Shown here: positions 48,559-59,340 of the stretch, one piece after another
Layout of the letters: each line of letters begins with the position of its first letter
How positions within the stretch are numbered: the first letter of the stretch is position 1
DNA from: Streptococcus sanguinis
GTDB lineage: Bacteria > Bacillota > Bacilli > Lactobacillales > Streptococcaceae
Reading direction: 5' to 3'
Assembly (NCBI RefSeq): GCF_900635155.1
Contig: NZ_LR134002.1
Coordinates: forward strand, 2,296,224-2,360,223
DNA: 64,000 nt
Made by a program: the position numbers and the translations under genes
Notes under the pieces: model-generated
What the model saw: only the letters and a program-made list of their open reading frames with translations
Database searches by the model: none
Told to the model about the DNA's origin: nothing

Positions 48559-49653
48559 ATGTGGCTGCAATCATTAAAAATCAAGCATTTCCGAAATTAT
48601 CAGGAAGCTGATATTGACTTCCATCCTGGATTAAATGTCTTTCTAGGCCAGAACGCACAAGGTAAAACCAATATTTTAGAAGCTGTTTATTTCCTAGCCT
48701 TGACAAGAAGCCACCGCACACGCTCAGATAAGGATCTGATTCATTTTACAGAAAATGACCTCCTTGTCTCTGGCATCTTAGAAAAAAAGACTGGTAAAGT
48801 TCCCCTTGACATTAACTTGACACCAAAAGGTCGCATCACAAAAGTCAACCACTTGAAACAAAGTAAATTATCAGACTACATTGGAACTATGAATGTTGTT
48901 CTTTTTGCTCCTGAAGATTTACAGTTGATTAAAGGTTCCCCCAGTCTACGCCGTAAATTTATAGACATTGAACTCGGACAAATCAAGCCTGTCTATCTAT
49001 CAGATTTATCCAATTACAACCATATCCTCAAACAACGCAATGCCTATCTGAAAGCTAATGACAAAGTTGATGAAACCTTCTTGACTGTCCTTGATGAGCA
49101 GCTGGTTGACTATGGCTGTCGTGTCATAAGGCATCGGTTGGATTTTTTGCAAAAATTAGAAAGCTTTGCTCAAGACAAGCACTGGGACATCTCTCAGAAT
49201 CTAGAAAAATTGACTGTCAAGTATCTGTCATCTATCCCTTTACACCAAATTGACAATTTAGAAGAAACTTACTGCTCTTCCTTATTAAGCAGCCGTAAAC
49301 GTGACCTATTCAAAAAAAATACAGGAGTTGGTCCCCATCGTGATGATATTGCTTTTTTTATCAACCAGATGGATGCCAACTTTGGTAGTCAAGGTCAGCA
49401 TCGCAGTCTTGTTTTATCACTGAAACTAGCCGAAATCAAGTTAATAGAAAGCATTACGAAGGAAACGCCTATTTTGTTGCTTGACGATGTAATGAGCGAA
49501 CTTGACAATAACCGTCAACTAAAATTATTAGAAACTATCTCTCAGGATATTCAAACTTTCATCACTACAACAACTTTAGAACATTTAAAAAATCTTCCAC
49601 AAGATATTAAAATTTTCACCATTCAGCAAGGACAAATTATATCTCAATCCTAG
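48559..49653 (+). CDS. recF: DNA replication and repair protein RecF
   Basis: 364 residues. SMC-like ATPase: Walker [16 protein letters not shown] (near 30-44), signature [19 protein letters not shown], Walker [14 protein letters not shown]. Helps load RecA at gaps with RecO/RecR. No dnaN or gyrB is adjacent, unlike in Bacillus. Confidence 0.98.
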   Translation: MWLQSLKIKHFRNYQEADIDFHPGLNVFLGQNAQGKTNILEAVYFLALTRSHRTRSDKDLIHFTENDLLVSGILEKKTGKVPLDINLTPKGRITKVNHLKQSKLSDYIGTMNVVLFAPEDLQLIKGSPSLRRKFIDIELGQIKPVYLSDLSNYNHILKQRNAYLKANDKVDETFLTVLDEQLVDYGCRVIRHRLDFLQKLESFAQDKHWDISQNLEKLTVKYLSSIPLHQIDNLEETYCSSLLSSRKRDLFKKNTGVGPHRDDIAFFINQMDANFGSQGQHRSLVLSLKLAEIKLIESITKETPILLLDDVMSELDNNRQLKLLETISQDIQTFITTTTLEHLKNLPQDIKIFTIQQGQIISQS

Positions 49654-49664
49654 CATTACATGAG

Positions 49665-49712
49665 ATTTACGTTTTTGTAAATTTCATTTACAAGATCTTG
49701 CTTATGTTGTAA
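49665..49712. repeat. TTTAC/GTAAA palindromic cluster after recF
   Basis: ATTTAC-GTTTTT-GTAAAT (49665-49682) is followed by ATTTACAA and TTGTAAAC half-sites about 20 bases on. Related to the GTTTACAA palindromes at 34173, 38206 and 52656. Confidence 0.5.
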
Positions 49713-49798
49713 ACGAATTATATCGAATTGTTGTTAGAATAGCTTTTATAGCCTTTTGAATTGTAAAAATATGTCAATTTAAATCGTAAATTTAAAAA

Positions 49799-49830
49799 GA
49801 GGTTGGGAAAAATTCCCGACCTCGTTTTAT
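49799..49830. terminator. Bidirectional terminator between recF and guaB
   Basis: GAGGTTGGGAA / TTCCCGACCTC with an AAA loop; T-rich on the plus strand and A/T tracts on the minus strand. Confidence 0.9.
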
Positions 49831-49833
49831 TTT

Positions 49834-51345
<1,512 letters not shown>

Positions 51346-51456
51346 CTAATACCCAAAGAAAATTGAAGTTCAGTTTTCTTTGAATAAGAGCTGGTTTTTT
51401 TGTTGTTAATATCATACCATTCTATAGGAAATTGTCAATCATTATTACACAAAAAA

Positions 51457-51496
51457 TAAAAACCATCATTTTTGAAACTAAAAACGATAGTTTTTG
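51457..51496 (-). terminator. Imperfect terminator after trpS
   Basis: Minus strand: AAAAACTATCGTTTTT pairs with AAAAATGATGGTTTTT across a short loop with mismatches, then ATTTTTTG. Confidence 0.6.
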
Positions 51497-51519
51497 TGAT
51501 TTATAATCAATAATGTTCG

Positions 51520-52545
51520 TTATTTAAAATAATTAATCCCCATCGCAGACTTCACTTCTGAAAGTGTCTGAGCGGCGGTTTGACGTGCCTTATCGCATCC
51601 TTCTTTCAGCATCTGATAGACCTGCCCCATATCTTTAGCAAACTCCACACGACGTTCACGAATCGGACCTAACTCTCGCTCTAAAATTTCTAACAGATAG
51701 CGTTTAGTTTTGACATCTCCCAGACCGCCTCTTTGATAGTGCTCTTTCATTGCAGCAATATCAGCAGCATCTTCTGGGCGGCCAAAAACATCCAGATAAT
51801 GAAAGACCATATTTCCCTCAATTTTTCCAGGATCTTCCACTCTGATATGGTTAGGATCTGTATACATGCTCATGACTTTCTTTTGCAAAATATCCATGCC
51901 ATCTGCCAAATAAATGCCGTTATTGAGAGACTTAGACATCTTAGCATTGCCATCCAATCCAGGCAAACGTCCAGCTGCTTCGTTTTCAGGATAAATCCCT
52001 TCCGGTTCTACCAAAACATTTGTTTGATAAGCGTGGTTAAAGGAACGAACAATCTCCCGAGTCTGCTCAATCATAGGCTTTTGATCATGTCCTACTGGTA
52101 CAAAATTAGCCTTGAAAGCAGTAATATCAGCTGCCTGAGAAATTGGATAAACTAAAAATCCAGTAGGCAAACTTTCCCCAAATCCTTTTTGAGCAATCTC
52201 CGTCTTGACAGTAGGATTACGCTCAAGACGAGCCAATGACACCAAATTCATGTAATACATTGACAACTCTGCCAACTCAGGAATCTGACTTTGAATAAAA
52301 ATAGTCACCTTTTCAGGATCCAATCCAGCTGCCAGATAATCCAAAGCTACATTCCCAATGGACTCAACAATTGTCTGAGGGTCCTTTGCATGATCTGTCA
52401 AAGCTTGCTGATCAGCCAAAAATACGAACATCTCATATTTACCCTGATCCTGCAAAAGCACGCGATTCCGTAAACTTCCTACATAATGACCAATATGCAA
52501 TTTTCCTGTCGGACGATCTCCTGTTAAAATAATTGGTTTAGTCAT
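51520..52545 (-). CDS. trpS: Tryptophanyl-tRNA synthetase
   Basis: 341 residues. Class I signature motifs: [12 protein letters not shown] (HIGH) and [10 protein letters not shown] (KMSKS). Full length. The upstream region has no T-box features that I can see. Confidence 0.98.
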   Translation of the reverse strand: MTKPIILTGDRPTGKLHIGHYVGSLRNRVLLQDQGKYEMFVFLADQQALTDHAKDPQTIVESIGNVALDYLAAGLDPEKVTIFIQSQIPELAELSMYYMNLVSLARLERNPTVKTEIAQKGFGESLPTGFLVYPISQAADITAFKANFVPVGHDQKPMIEQTREIVRSFNHAYQTNVLVEPEGIYPENEAAGRLPGLDGNAKMSKSLNNGIYLADGMDILQKKVMSMYTDPNHIRVEDPGKIEGNMVFHYLDVFGRPEDAADIAAMKEHYQRGGLGDVKTKRYLLEILERELGPIRERRVEFAKDMGQVYQMLKEGCDKARQTAAQTLSEVKSAMGINYFK

Positions 52546-52655
52546 TTATTACTCCTCAATTTATAATGAGTTCATTATATCATTTTCAATGAAAATGAGA
52601 AAGAAGTTTCTAGAAAAAAGCGAAAATTCCAGTTTTTACAGCTTGATTGACATCC

Positions 52656-52674
52656 CTTTACAATATTTGTAAAC
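52656..52674. repeat. Palindrome CTTTACAA-N3-TTGTAAAC
   Basis: Inverted repeat in the 290-base interval between divergent trpS and the ABC-F gene, which otherwise shows AT-rich sequence only. Same family as the element at 34173. Confidence 0.55.
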
Positions 52675-52835
52675 TTAATTGACAAACTATTCTGGCTGTA
52701 AAACCTAAAAGTCTTAGTTCATTTTATTCTCCTTTTTTCTTTCTGCTTTGATTTTTTCTTTTTATCTCAGAATTATTTGAAAAAAGTTCTGTTTTCTAGT
52801 AAAATGAAGAAGATTATATATATAGGAGAAAGACA

Positions 52836-54458
52836 TTGCTTACAGTATCAGATGTATCACTGCGTTTCAGTGACCGAAAATTGTTTGATGAGGTCAACAT
52901 CAAATTTACAGAAGGAAATACTTATGGATTGATTGGAGCTAACGGAGCTGGAAAATCAACCTTTTTAAAAATTTTAGCTGGTGATATCGAGCCAACAACA
53001 GGCCACATTTCTCTAGGACCAAATGAACGTCTTTCAGTCCTTCGCCAGAACCACTTTGACTATGAAGAAGAACGGGCTATTGATGTTGTAATAATGGGAA
53101 ATGAGCATCTCTACAACATCATGAAAGAAAAAGATGCTATTTATATGAAGCCTGATTTTTCTGATGAAGATGGTGTACGTGCGGCCGAGCTTGAGGGAGA
53201 GTTTGCTGAACTAGGTGGCTGGGAAGCTGAAAGTGAAGCCTCTCAATTATTGCAAAATCTCAATATTCCGGAAGATCTTCACTACCAAAATATGAGCGAG
53301 CTCTCTAACGGAGACAAGGTTAAGGTACTCTTAGCCAAAGCCCTTTTTGGTAAACCTGATGTCTTGCTTCTGGACGAGCCGACTAACGGTTTGGATATTC
53401 AGTCTATTACTTGGCTGGAAGACTTTCTTATCGATTTTGACAATACAGTTATTGTTGTATCCCACGACCGTCACTTTTTGAATAAAGTCTGCACTCATAT
53501 GGCCGACCTTGACTTTGGAAAAATCAAACTCTATGTCGGAAACTATGATTTCTGGAAAGAATCAAGCGAACTAGCGGCTAAGCTTCTAGCTGACCGAAAT
53601 GCCAAAACAGAAGAAAAAATCAAGCAACTTCAAGAATTTGTTGCTCGCTTTTCTGCCAATGCTTCAAAATCAAAACAAGCAACTTCTCGTAAAAAGATGC
53701 TTGACAAGATTGAGTTAGAAGAAATTGTTCCATCTAGCCGTAAATACCCATTTATCAGCTTTAAAGCAGAACGTGAAATCGGTAATGATCTCTTGACAGT
53801 AGAAAACCTTTCTGTCAAGATAGATGGAGAAACTATTCTTGATAATATTAACTTCATTTTACGTCCTGGCGATAAAACAGCTTTGATTGGCCAAAACGAT
53901 ATCCAAACAACAGCCTTGATTCGTGCTTTGATGGGTGATATTGAGTATGAAGGAACTGTTAAGTGGGGTGTCACAACCAGTCAATCTTACCTACCAAAAG
54001 ATAATTCTCGTGACTTTGCTAGTGGTGAATCAATCCTTGACTGGCTGCGTCAATTTGCTAGCAAAGAAGAGGATGACAACACCTTCCTTCGAGGATTCCT
54101 TGGGCGCATGCTTTTCTCTGGAGATGAAGTTAACAAGTCTGTCAATGTCTTGTCAGGAGGAGAAAAAGTTCGGGTTATGCTATCTAAGTTGATGTTGCTT
54201 AAATCCAACGTTTTAGTCTTGGACGATCCAACCAATCACTTAGATTTGGAATCAATCTCCAGCTTAAATGATGGATTGAAAAACTTCAAAGGATCCATTA
54301 TTTTTGCCAGTCATGACCATGAATTTATTCAAACCTTGGCCAACCATATCATTGTCCTGTCTAAAAATGGCGTCATTGACCGTATTGACGAAACCTATGA
54401 TGAATTCTTGGAAAATCAGGAAGTTCAGGCAAAAGTCAAGGAACTTTGGAAAGATTAA
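52836..54458 (+). CDS. ABC-F family ATPase (YbiT-like)
   Basis: 540 residues, soluble with two ABC domains and no membrane part. Walker A motifs GANGAGKST and (degenerate) GQNDIQTTAL, signatures LSNGDKVKVLLAKAL and LSGGEKVRVMLSKLML, Walker B VLLLDEPTNGLD and VLVLDDPTNHLD, with the charged interdomain linker (NAKTEEKIKQLQEFVARFSANASKSKQATSRKKMLDKIE). ABC-F proteins act on the ribosome. TTG start with AGGAG seven bases upstream. Second Walker A lacks the usual GKS/T. Confidence 0.93.
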   Translation: MLTVSDVSLRFSDRKLFDEVNIKFTEGNTYGLIGANGAGKSTFLKILAGDIEPTTGHISLGPNERLSVLRQNHFDYEEERAIDVVIMGNEHLYNIMKEKDAIYMKPDFSDEDGVRAAELEGEFAELGGWEAESEASQLLQNLNIPEDLHYQNMSELSNGDKVKVLLAKALFGKPDVLLLDEPTNGLDIQSITWLEDFLIDFDNTVIVVSHDRHFLNKVCTHMADLDFGKIKLYVGNYDFWKESSELAAKLLADRNAKTEEKIKQLQEFVARFSANASKSKQATSRKKMLDKIELEEIVPSSRKYPFISFKAEREIGNDLLTVENLSVKIDGETILDNINFILRPGDKTALIGQNDIQTTALIRALMGDIEYEGTVKWGVTTSQSYLPKDNSRDFASGESILDWLRQFASKEEDDNTFLRGFLGRMLFSGDEVNKSVNVLSGGEKVRVMLSKLMLLKSNVLVLDDPTNHLDLESISSLNDGLKNFKGSIIFASHDHEFIQTLANHIIVLSKNGVIDRIDETYDEFLENQEVQAKVKELWKD

Positions 54459-54533
54459 TTCCTTGTCAATTTACGTTTACAAAGCTTTACAGAGGCATGA
54501 AACAACGTTTCTGCCTCTTTCTATATAAGAAAT

Positions 54534-57119
54534 ATGAATCACATTAAAGAATATTTTAAAAAAAATTGGCCTTATTTTTGCGCTTTCTTTATTCCATTTT
54601 TCATCATGTTCTTTGTCTACTTGATGTACGGAATTTACTGGAATAGCGAAACGTCTCCCTTGCTTGGTGATGGTTTTCATCAGTATGTCATTTTTGATAC
54701 TAACCTAAGAAATATCCTCCATGGCACAGATAGTATTTTCTATACTTTCTCTAGTGGACTTGGGCAGAATTTCTATGCTTTATCTAGTTATTATTTAGGT
54801 AGCTTCTTATCTCCCTTGGTTTATTTCTTTGATTTGAAATCAATGCCAGATGCCGTCTATCTATTTACCTTAATCAAGTTTGGATTAATTGGACTCTCTA
54901 CCTTTATCAGCATCAAAGGAATATTCAAAAAGATTCCAGCTTTACTCATCATCACTCTTTCAACTTCATTTTCTTTAATGAGTTTTTCGGTCAGTCAATT
55001 GGAAATTAAAACCTGGTTGGATGTGTTTATCCTTGCACCTTTGATTGTGCTAGGTTTACATAGATTGATAACTGGAAAAGGCAGAGTACTATACTTTACA
55101 ACACTGTCAATCCTCTTCATCCAAAATTATTATTTTGGTTATATGATGGCAATCTTTTTGGTCTTTTGGTACCTTCTTCAATTATCTTGGGATTTCAAAA
55201 ATAGAATTAAAAGTTTACTTGACTTTACAGTCGTATCTGCTTTAGCAGGTCTGACTAGCCTAATCATGATTCTGCCAACTTACCTAGACATAAGCACTCA
55301 TGGTGAAACATTAACAAAAGTTTCTTCTTTGTTGACAGAAAAAAGTTGGTTCTTAGATGTATTTGCTAAAAATTTTATTGGCAGTTTTGATACAACCAAG
55401 TATGGTTCTATCCCTATGATTTATGTCGGCACCTTCCCCTTGATTCTAGCTATCTTATTTTTCACCTTAAAATCTGTTAAGTTTCACGTGAAACTTTGCT
55501 ACTTTTTACTCATTGCAATTTTCATAGCTAGTTTTTATCTTCAATATTTAGACTTACTTTGGCAGGGAATGCATGCTCCGAACATGTTTCTTCACCGTTA
55601 TTCTTGGTTATTTTCTCTGGTAGTTATCTATATGGCTGCTGAGACTTTAAATCGTTGGAAAGATGTGAAATTGATGAATGTTGCCATTAGTTTCACTTTG
55701 CTCAGCCTTGGATTTATTATTACTTTTATTCAGAGAAAACATTATGACTTTTTGGGTCCTGAGAATTATATTCTAACATTAGAATTTCTGCTGGCTTATC
55801 TCTTGATTAGCTTTGTCTTAGCAAAATCTTCTATTCAACCAAAAATCATTCTCCCTGTCTTGCTCTTCTTTGTTACTTTTGAACTGTCGCTTAATTCCTA
55901 TTATCAAGTTGGAGGAATTGCTAAAGAATGGGTATTTGCCACTCGTTCATCTTATTCTAGTCACCTTGACGAGATTGACAATCTTGTCAATTATTCCAAA
56001 AAGGAAAATATTGACTTTTTTAGAACAGAAAGATTGAATCCACAAACGGGAAATGACAGTATGAAATTTAACTACAATGGAATTTCCCAGTTCTCATCTG
56101 TTCGAAATACTCAGGCAAGTTCTACTTTAGATAAACTTGGTTTTAAATCAGCAGGAACAAATCTGAATCTCCGTTATCAAAACAACAGTATTTTAATGGA
56201 TAGTATTTTTGGTGTTCGCTACAATCTATCTGAAACAGATCCTCAAAAATTTGGTTTTCTTCCTGAGAAAACTGAAAAAGAAATGTCTCTCTACCAAAAT
56301 GATGCTGCACTTGGTTTAGCTTTTCTGACCAATGATGTTTACCATGATGTCAAGTTTACAAATTTGACTTTAGATAATCAGACAGAATTTTTGAATAAAT
56401 TGACTGGCTTTGATTTTAAATATTATGATAAAGTAGATGCTATAACTACTAATGAAAACATCAAGCAAATTGGTAACAGAGTGACTGTGGATGTTGACAG
56501 AGAACATAATACAAGCTTTGCTAGTGTAATCTATACTGTCAATGTACCTGCTAACAGTCAACTATATGTTAATGTTGCTGGGATTGATTTTAGTAATGAT
56601 GATCAGACAGATGTTGACATTGCTGTCAATAACTTTACAGAACGTTATACAACTAATAATGTTTTTCCTTTCTTTAATGCTGGCTATTTCAGTCAAAGTC
56701 AAACAGTATCTATTCGCTTTACATTTCCAGACAATTCGACAGTTTCTTTTGATACGCCAGAATTTTTTGCCGTTAATACTGAGCAATATCAAAATGTCAT
56801 TCAAAAATTAAAAGAACAGCCCGTTTCCACAACTACTGATTTAAACACAGTAAAAACAAACTATAGAGCGGAAAAGGATACTTCATTATTCTTTACCATT
56901 CCTTATGATAAGGGATGGTCAGCCACTCTTAACGGGAAGTCTGTCACACTAAAACGAGCTCAAAACGGCTTTATGAAATTAGATGTGAAAAAAGGAGAAG
57001 GAAATGTTGTCCTCACTTTCATTCCTAATGGACTGAAAGAAGGTGGCATTGCCTTCATATCTGGCATAATCTTATTTGTTTGCTATAGTTTTCTACGTAG
57101 GAAACAACAGAGAATGTAA
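54534..57119 (+). CDS. YfhO-family membrane protein
   Basis: 861 residues. About 12-13 membrane helices in the first 450 residues, a large external domain (about 470-830) and a final helix (GIAFISGIILFVCYSFL). The N-terminal LLGDGFHQYVIFDTNLRNILHG and FSSGLGQNF motifs match YfhO, a GT-C-like protein involved in glycosylation of lipoteichoic acid in Listeria/Bacillus. The first Asp-rich loop could be catalytic. A parS-like site lies in the coding sequence at 55481. Confidence 0.87.
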   Translation: MNHIKEYFKKNWPYFCAFFIPFFIMFFVYLMYGIYWNSETSPLLGDGFHQYVIFDTNLRNILHGTDSIFYTFSSGLGQNFYALSSYYLGSFLSPLVYFFDLKSMPDAVYLFTLIKFGLIGLSTFISIKGIFKKIPALLIITLSTSFSLMSFSVSQLEIKTWLDVFILAPLIVLGLHRLITGKGRVLYFTTLSILFIQNYYFGYMMAIFLVFWYLLQLSWDFKNRIKSLLDFTVVSALAGLTSLIMILPTYLDISTHGETLTKVSSLLTEKSWFLDVFAKNFIGSFDTTKYGSIPMIYVGTFPLILAILFFTLKSVKFHVKLCYFLLIAIFIASFYLQYLDLLWQGMHAPNMFLHRYSWLFSLVVIYMAAETLNRWKDVKLMNVAISFTLLSLGFIITFIQRKHYDFLGPENYILTLEFLLAYLLISFVLAKSSIQPKIILPVLLFFVTFELSLNSYYQVGGIAKEWVFATRSSYSSHLDEIDNLVNYSKKENIDFFRTERLNPQTGNDSMKFNYNGISQFSSVRNTQASSTLDKLGFKSAGTNLNLRYQNNSILMDSIFGVRYNLSETDPQKFGFLPEKTEKEMSLYQNDAALGLAFLTNDVYHDVKFTNLTLDNQTEFLNKLTGFDFKYYDKVDAITTNENIKQIGNRVTVDVDREHNTSFASVIYTVNVPANSQLYVNVAGIDFSNDDQTDVDIAVNNFTERYTTNNVFPFFNAGYFSQSQTVSIRFTFPDNSTVSFDTPEFFAVNTEQYQNVIQKLKEQPVSTTTDLNTVKTNYRAEKDTSLFFTIPYDKGWSATLNGKSVTLKRAQNGFMKLDVKKGEGNVVLTFIPNGLKEGGIAFISGIILFVCYSFLRRKQQRM
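55481..55494. other. parS-like site 2
   Basis: GTTTCACGTGAAAC, the same 14-bp core as at 46545, with flanks A and T. About 8.5 kb from the DnaA boxes. Confidence 0.88.
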
Positions 57120-57126
57120 ATATATC

Positions 57127-57140
57127 AAAAAAAAAAAAAA
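57127..57140 (+). repeat. A14 homopolymer
   Basis: Fourteen consecutive A residues just after the yfhO stop. Prone to slippage and to sequencing error. Confidence 0.9.
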
Positions 57141-57213
57141 CAGCTACTTACCAATATAAAAAATAAGGCTCTTCATTAAAATTGTACTGACCCCCAAAAG
57201 TTAGACAATTAAT

Positions 57214-57975
57214 TTATCCAAAGGATTTAGTTCTGTATTGAACAGGGCTAAGTCCTTTTAGTTTTGTCTTAATTCGTTTGTTGTTGTAATAAAAAATATA
57301 ATCCGCAATAGCTTGCTCAAGCTCATCCAGGGGCTGATATGATGTCTCAAGACCATAAAACATCTCAGATTTAAGTATCCCAAAGAAAGATTCCATCATT
57401 CCGTTATCAGGACTGTTCCCTTTACGTGACATGGATGGACAAATGCCCTTGTTCTCTAAAAAATGATGATAAGATTGGTGCTGATATTGCCAGCCTTGGT
57501 CACTGTGAAGGATTGTTCCACTATATGATTTAGCTGGAAAGGCTTTCTCAAGCATGCTCTGAACTTGTTTCAAATCTGGTGAACGTGACACAGTGAAGTC
57601 AATAATCTCGCTGTTGTAACCATCCAACACAGGGGACAAGTAGAGTTTTCCTTCTGCTAAAGCAAACTCTGTCACATCAGTATAACACTTCTCATAAGGT
57701 TTAGATGCACTGAACTGACGGTTGATGAGGTTATCAGCCTTTTTACCTATTTCCCCTCTGTATGATGAATACTTGCGTTTGCGGCGGATACGGGCTTTTA
57801 AGCCTAACCTCTTCATCAAACGTTGTATTTTTTTGTGATTGACGATAAAACCACGATTTCTTAGTTCCAGATGGATGCGACGATAGCCATAATTGCCATG
57901 ATGTTCATCATAGATGTCTTGAATGAGCTCCTTTTTTCTCAAGAATAGTATAGCCATTTTTCTTGTATTGCGCAA
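57214..57975 (-). pseudogene. IS150-type transposase OrfB, 5'-truncated
   Basis: About 240 residues of real sequence from [29 protein letters not shown], then the integrase core: CYTDVTEFALAEGKLYLSPVLD (first Asp), LHSDQGWQYQ (second Asp), NGMMESFFGILKSE (Glu), giving the DDE triad. The usual first 40-60 residues with the HTH_21 part (GLxRSTYYYH) are absent, so it is unlikely to work alone. The frame differs by +1 from that of orfA, not the -1 usual for IS3 frameshifting. Confidence 0.8.
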
Positions 57976-58261
57976 TCCACCTTGAAATCATACTAGAATT
58001 TGGTAAGGCATAATCTAAGGATGTCTGTTTCTGAGATTGCCCATCAATCAGAACTTTATCTATTATCTCTTGCTTCAGTTCTGGAGAATAATAACTATTC
58101 TTCCCTTTTTGGACAATGGCTAACCCATACCTGTCAATCAGGCGAATCATGTACCTTAGTCCAGAAACATCCACACCAAATCTTTTTGAAAGCTGGTTAA
58201 AGCTTAAACTTTGTTTTATGAGCTCATAGATTTGAACCTTGTCTTCATAACTCAATTTCAT
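57908..58261 (-). pseudogene. IS150-type OrfA, 3'-truncated
   Basis: 117 residues: [46 protein letters not shown] and a second HTH ([54 protein letters not shown]), ending after the A6 run where it joins orfB sequence. The leucine-zipper end typical of OrfA (about 170 residues) is missing. Confidence 0.78.
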
Positions 58262-58344
58262 AAAAATAGCACCCCAATCGTTAGATTTTATGTCTAACTT
58301 TTGGGGTGCAGTTCAAATGCTAGTGAAGGCCTTTTTTTGAACAA

Positions 58345-58368
58345 TAAAAAAACACTCACTAGGAGTGT
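58345..58368 (-). terminator. Terminator after tRNA-Asn
   Basis: Minus-strand ACACTC CTAGT GAGTGT followed by T7. Confidence 0.85.
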
Positions 58369-58375
58369 CTCTAGC

Positions 58376-58448
58376 TCCGGCAGTAGGACTCGAACCTACG
58401 ACATCATGATTAACAGTCATGCGCTACTACCAACTGAGCTATGCCGGA
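58376..58448 (-). tRNA. tRNA-Asn (GTT)
   Basis: 73 bases. Acceptor stem TCCGGCA/TGCCGGA, anticodon loop CTGTTAA, T-loop GGTTCGAGTCC. No encoded CCA. Confidence 0.97.
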
Positions 58449-58453
58449 TAATA

Positions 58454-58525
58454 TAGTCCGTACGGGATTCGAACCCGTGTTACCGCCGTGAAAAGGCGGT
58501 GTCTTAACCCCTTGACCAACGGACC
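58454..58525 (-). tRNA. tRNA-Glu (TTC)
   Basis: 72 bases. Acceptor GGTCCGT/ACGGACT with discriminator A, anticodon loop CTTTTCA (TTC), T-loop GGTTCGAATCC. Five bases upstream of tRNA-Asn in transcription order. Confidence 0.97.
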
Positions 58526-58570
58526 ATATGGTATGCTCCCTTTCAGAACATATTCCATTATATCAGGTTT

Positions 58571-59335
58571 TTAAGCTTTGTCAACTCTTTTCCCTTTATT
58601 TTCGAAAATATCTTTCAGATATTTCACTCTTAAACGAGTGACCGGACAGCGATGATTTTCGTAAAAAATAATTTCTCGATTTTTCTTGTCATAATCAACA
58701 ATGTTGCCAATATTAACCAGATAAGATTTATGTGGTGAAAAAAATCGTTTAGATTGCTGATCTTTTTCTTGAATATCTGTTATCGTTCCATAAAACTCCT
58801 TGAGAAAATTTTTACCGACAATCCGAAGTTTATGAGAGCTCCCTGTCGTTTCGATATACAAAATATCGTTATAAGGCATTCGAACATCATTGCCACGATA
58901 ACTATATTCAAAATAATCTACCATATTGGTATTTTCAATTAGTGTACTCTTAGTGTAAAGAATACTGTCTTTGATTCTATTTTTAAAAGCATCATTGTTG
59001 ATATCTTTATCAATAAAATCAAGTGCTGATACTTTATATTTAAAAGTCATAGTAGCAAATTCAGATTTTGAGGTTACAAAAACTATAATGGCATAAGGAT
59101 TATGATGACGGATAAATTGAGCTACTTCCAGCCCCTTTGTTTCCTCCCCCTTAATGTCAATATCCAAAAAATAAAGCTGGTTAACGTCTCCATTTTCAAT
59201 ATATTTTTTGAATTCTTTGATTTTTCCTGTAACCTGAACCTGGATGTCAATTCCAAGTTCCTCAGCAATTTCTGCTAATGTCGTTTCCATCCTGACTTGA
59301 TGAGATACGGTATCCTCTAAAACTAACACTTTCAT
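58571..59335 (-). CDS. comE: Competence response regulator ComE (LytTR family)
   Basis: 254 residues. Receiver domain with LYFLDIDIKGEETKGLEVAQFIR (phosphoacceptor Asp near residue 58), then a LytTR DNA-binding domain from about 140 (YRGNDVRMPYNDILYIETTGSSHKLRIVGK, FFSPHKSYLVNIGNIVDYDKK). It should bind the direct repeats before comC. Starts 5 bases after comD. Intact. Confidence 0.96.
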   Translation of the reverse strand: MKVLVLEDTVSHQVRMETTLAEIAEELGIDIQVQVTGKIKEFKKYIENGDVNQLYFLDIDIKGEETKGLEVAQFIRHHNPYAIIVFVTSKSEFATMTFKYKVSALDFIDKDINNDAFKNRIKDSILYTKSTLIENTNMVDYFEYSYRGNDVRMPYNDILYIETTGSSHKLRIVGKNFLKEFYGTITDIQEKDQQSKRFFSPHKSYLVNIGNIVDYDKKNREIIFYENHRCPVTRLRVKYLKDIFENKGKRVDKA

Positions 59336-59340
59336 AAATT

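Larger units (their letters stand above)
57186..58312 (-). mobile_element. IS3-family (IS150-group) element, internally deleted
   Basis: 1127 bp bounded by 22-bp inverted repeats starting ACTG: left ACTGACCCCCAAAAGTTAGACA, right (inverted) ACTGCACCCCAAAAGTTAGACA, two mismatches. It holds an HTH orfA remnant and an integrase-type orfB. Family members are about 1.4-1.5 kb; the 3' part of orfA and the 5' part of orfB are missing. No clear target duplication flanks it (TGT left, TCA right). It sits between yfhO and the tRNA-Asn terminator. Confidence 0.85.

Noticed and set aside
52546..52835. T-box leader for trpS
   Set aside because: No specifier loop, T-box sequence or terminator/antiterminator pair was seen upstream of trpS.
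57930..57950. A6G as a -1 programmed frameshift site in the IS element
   Set aside because: orfB is in the +1 frame relative to orfA here, so slipping back one base does not join them; an internal deletion explains the layout better.
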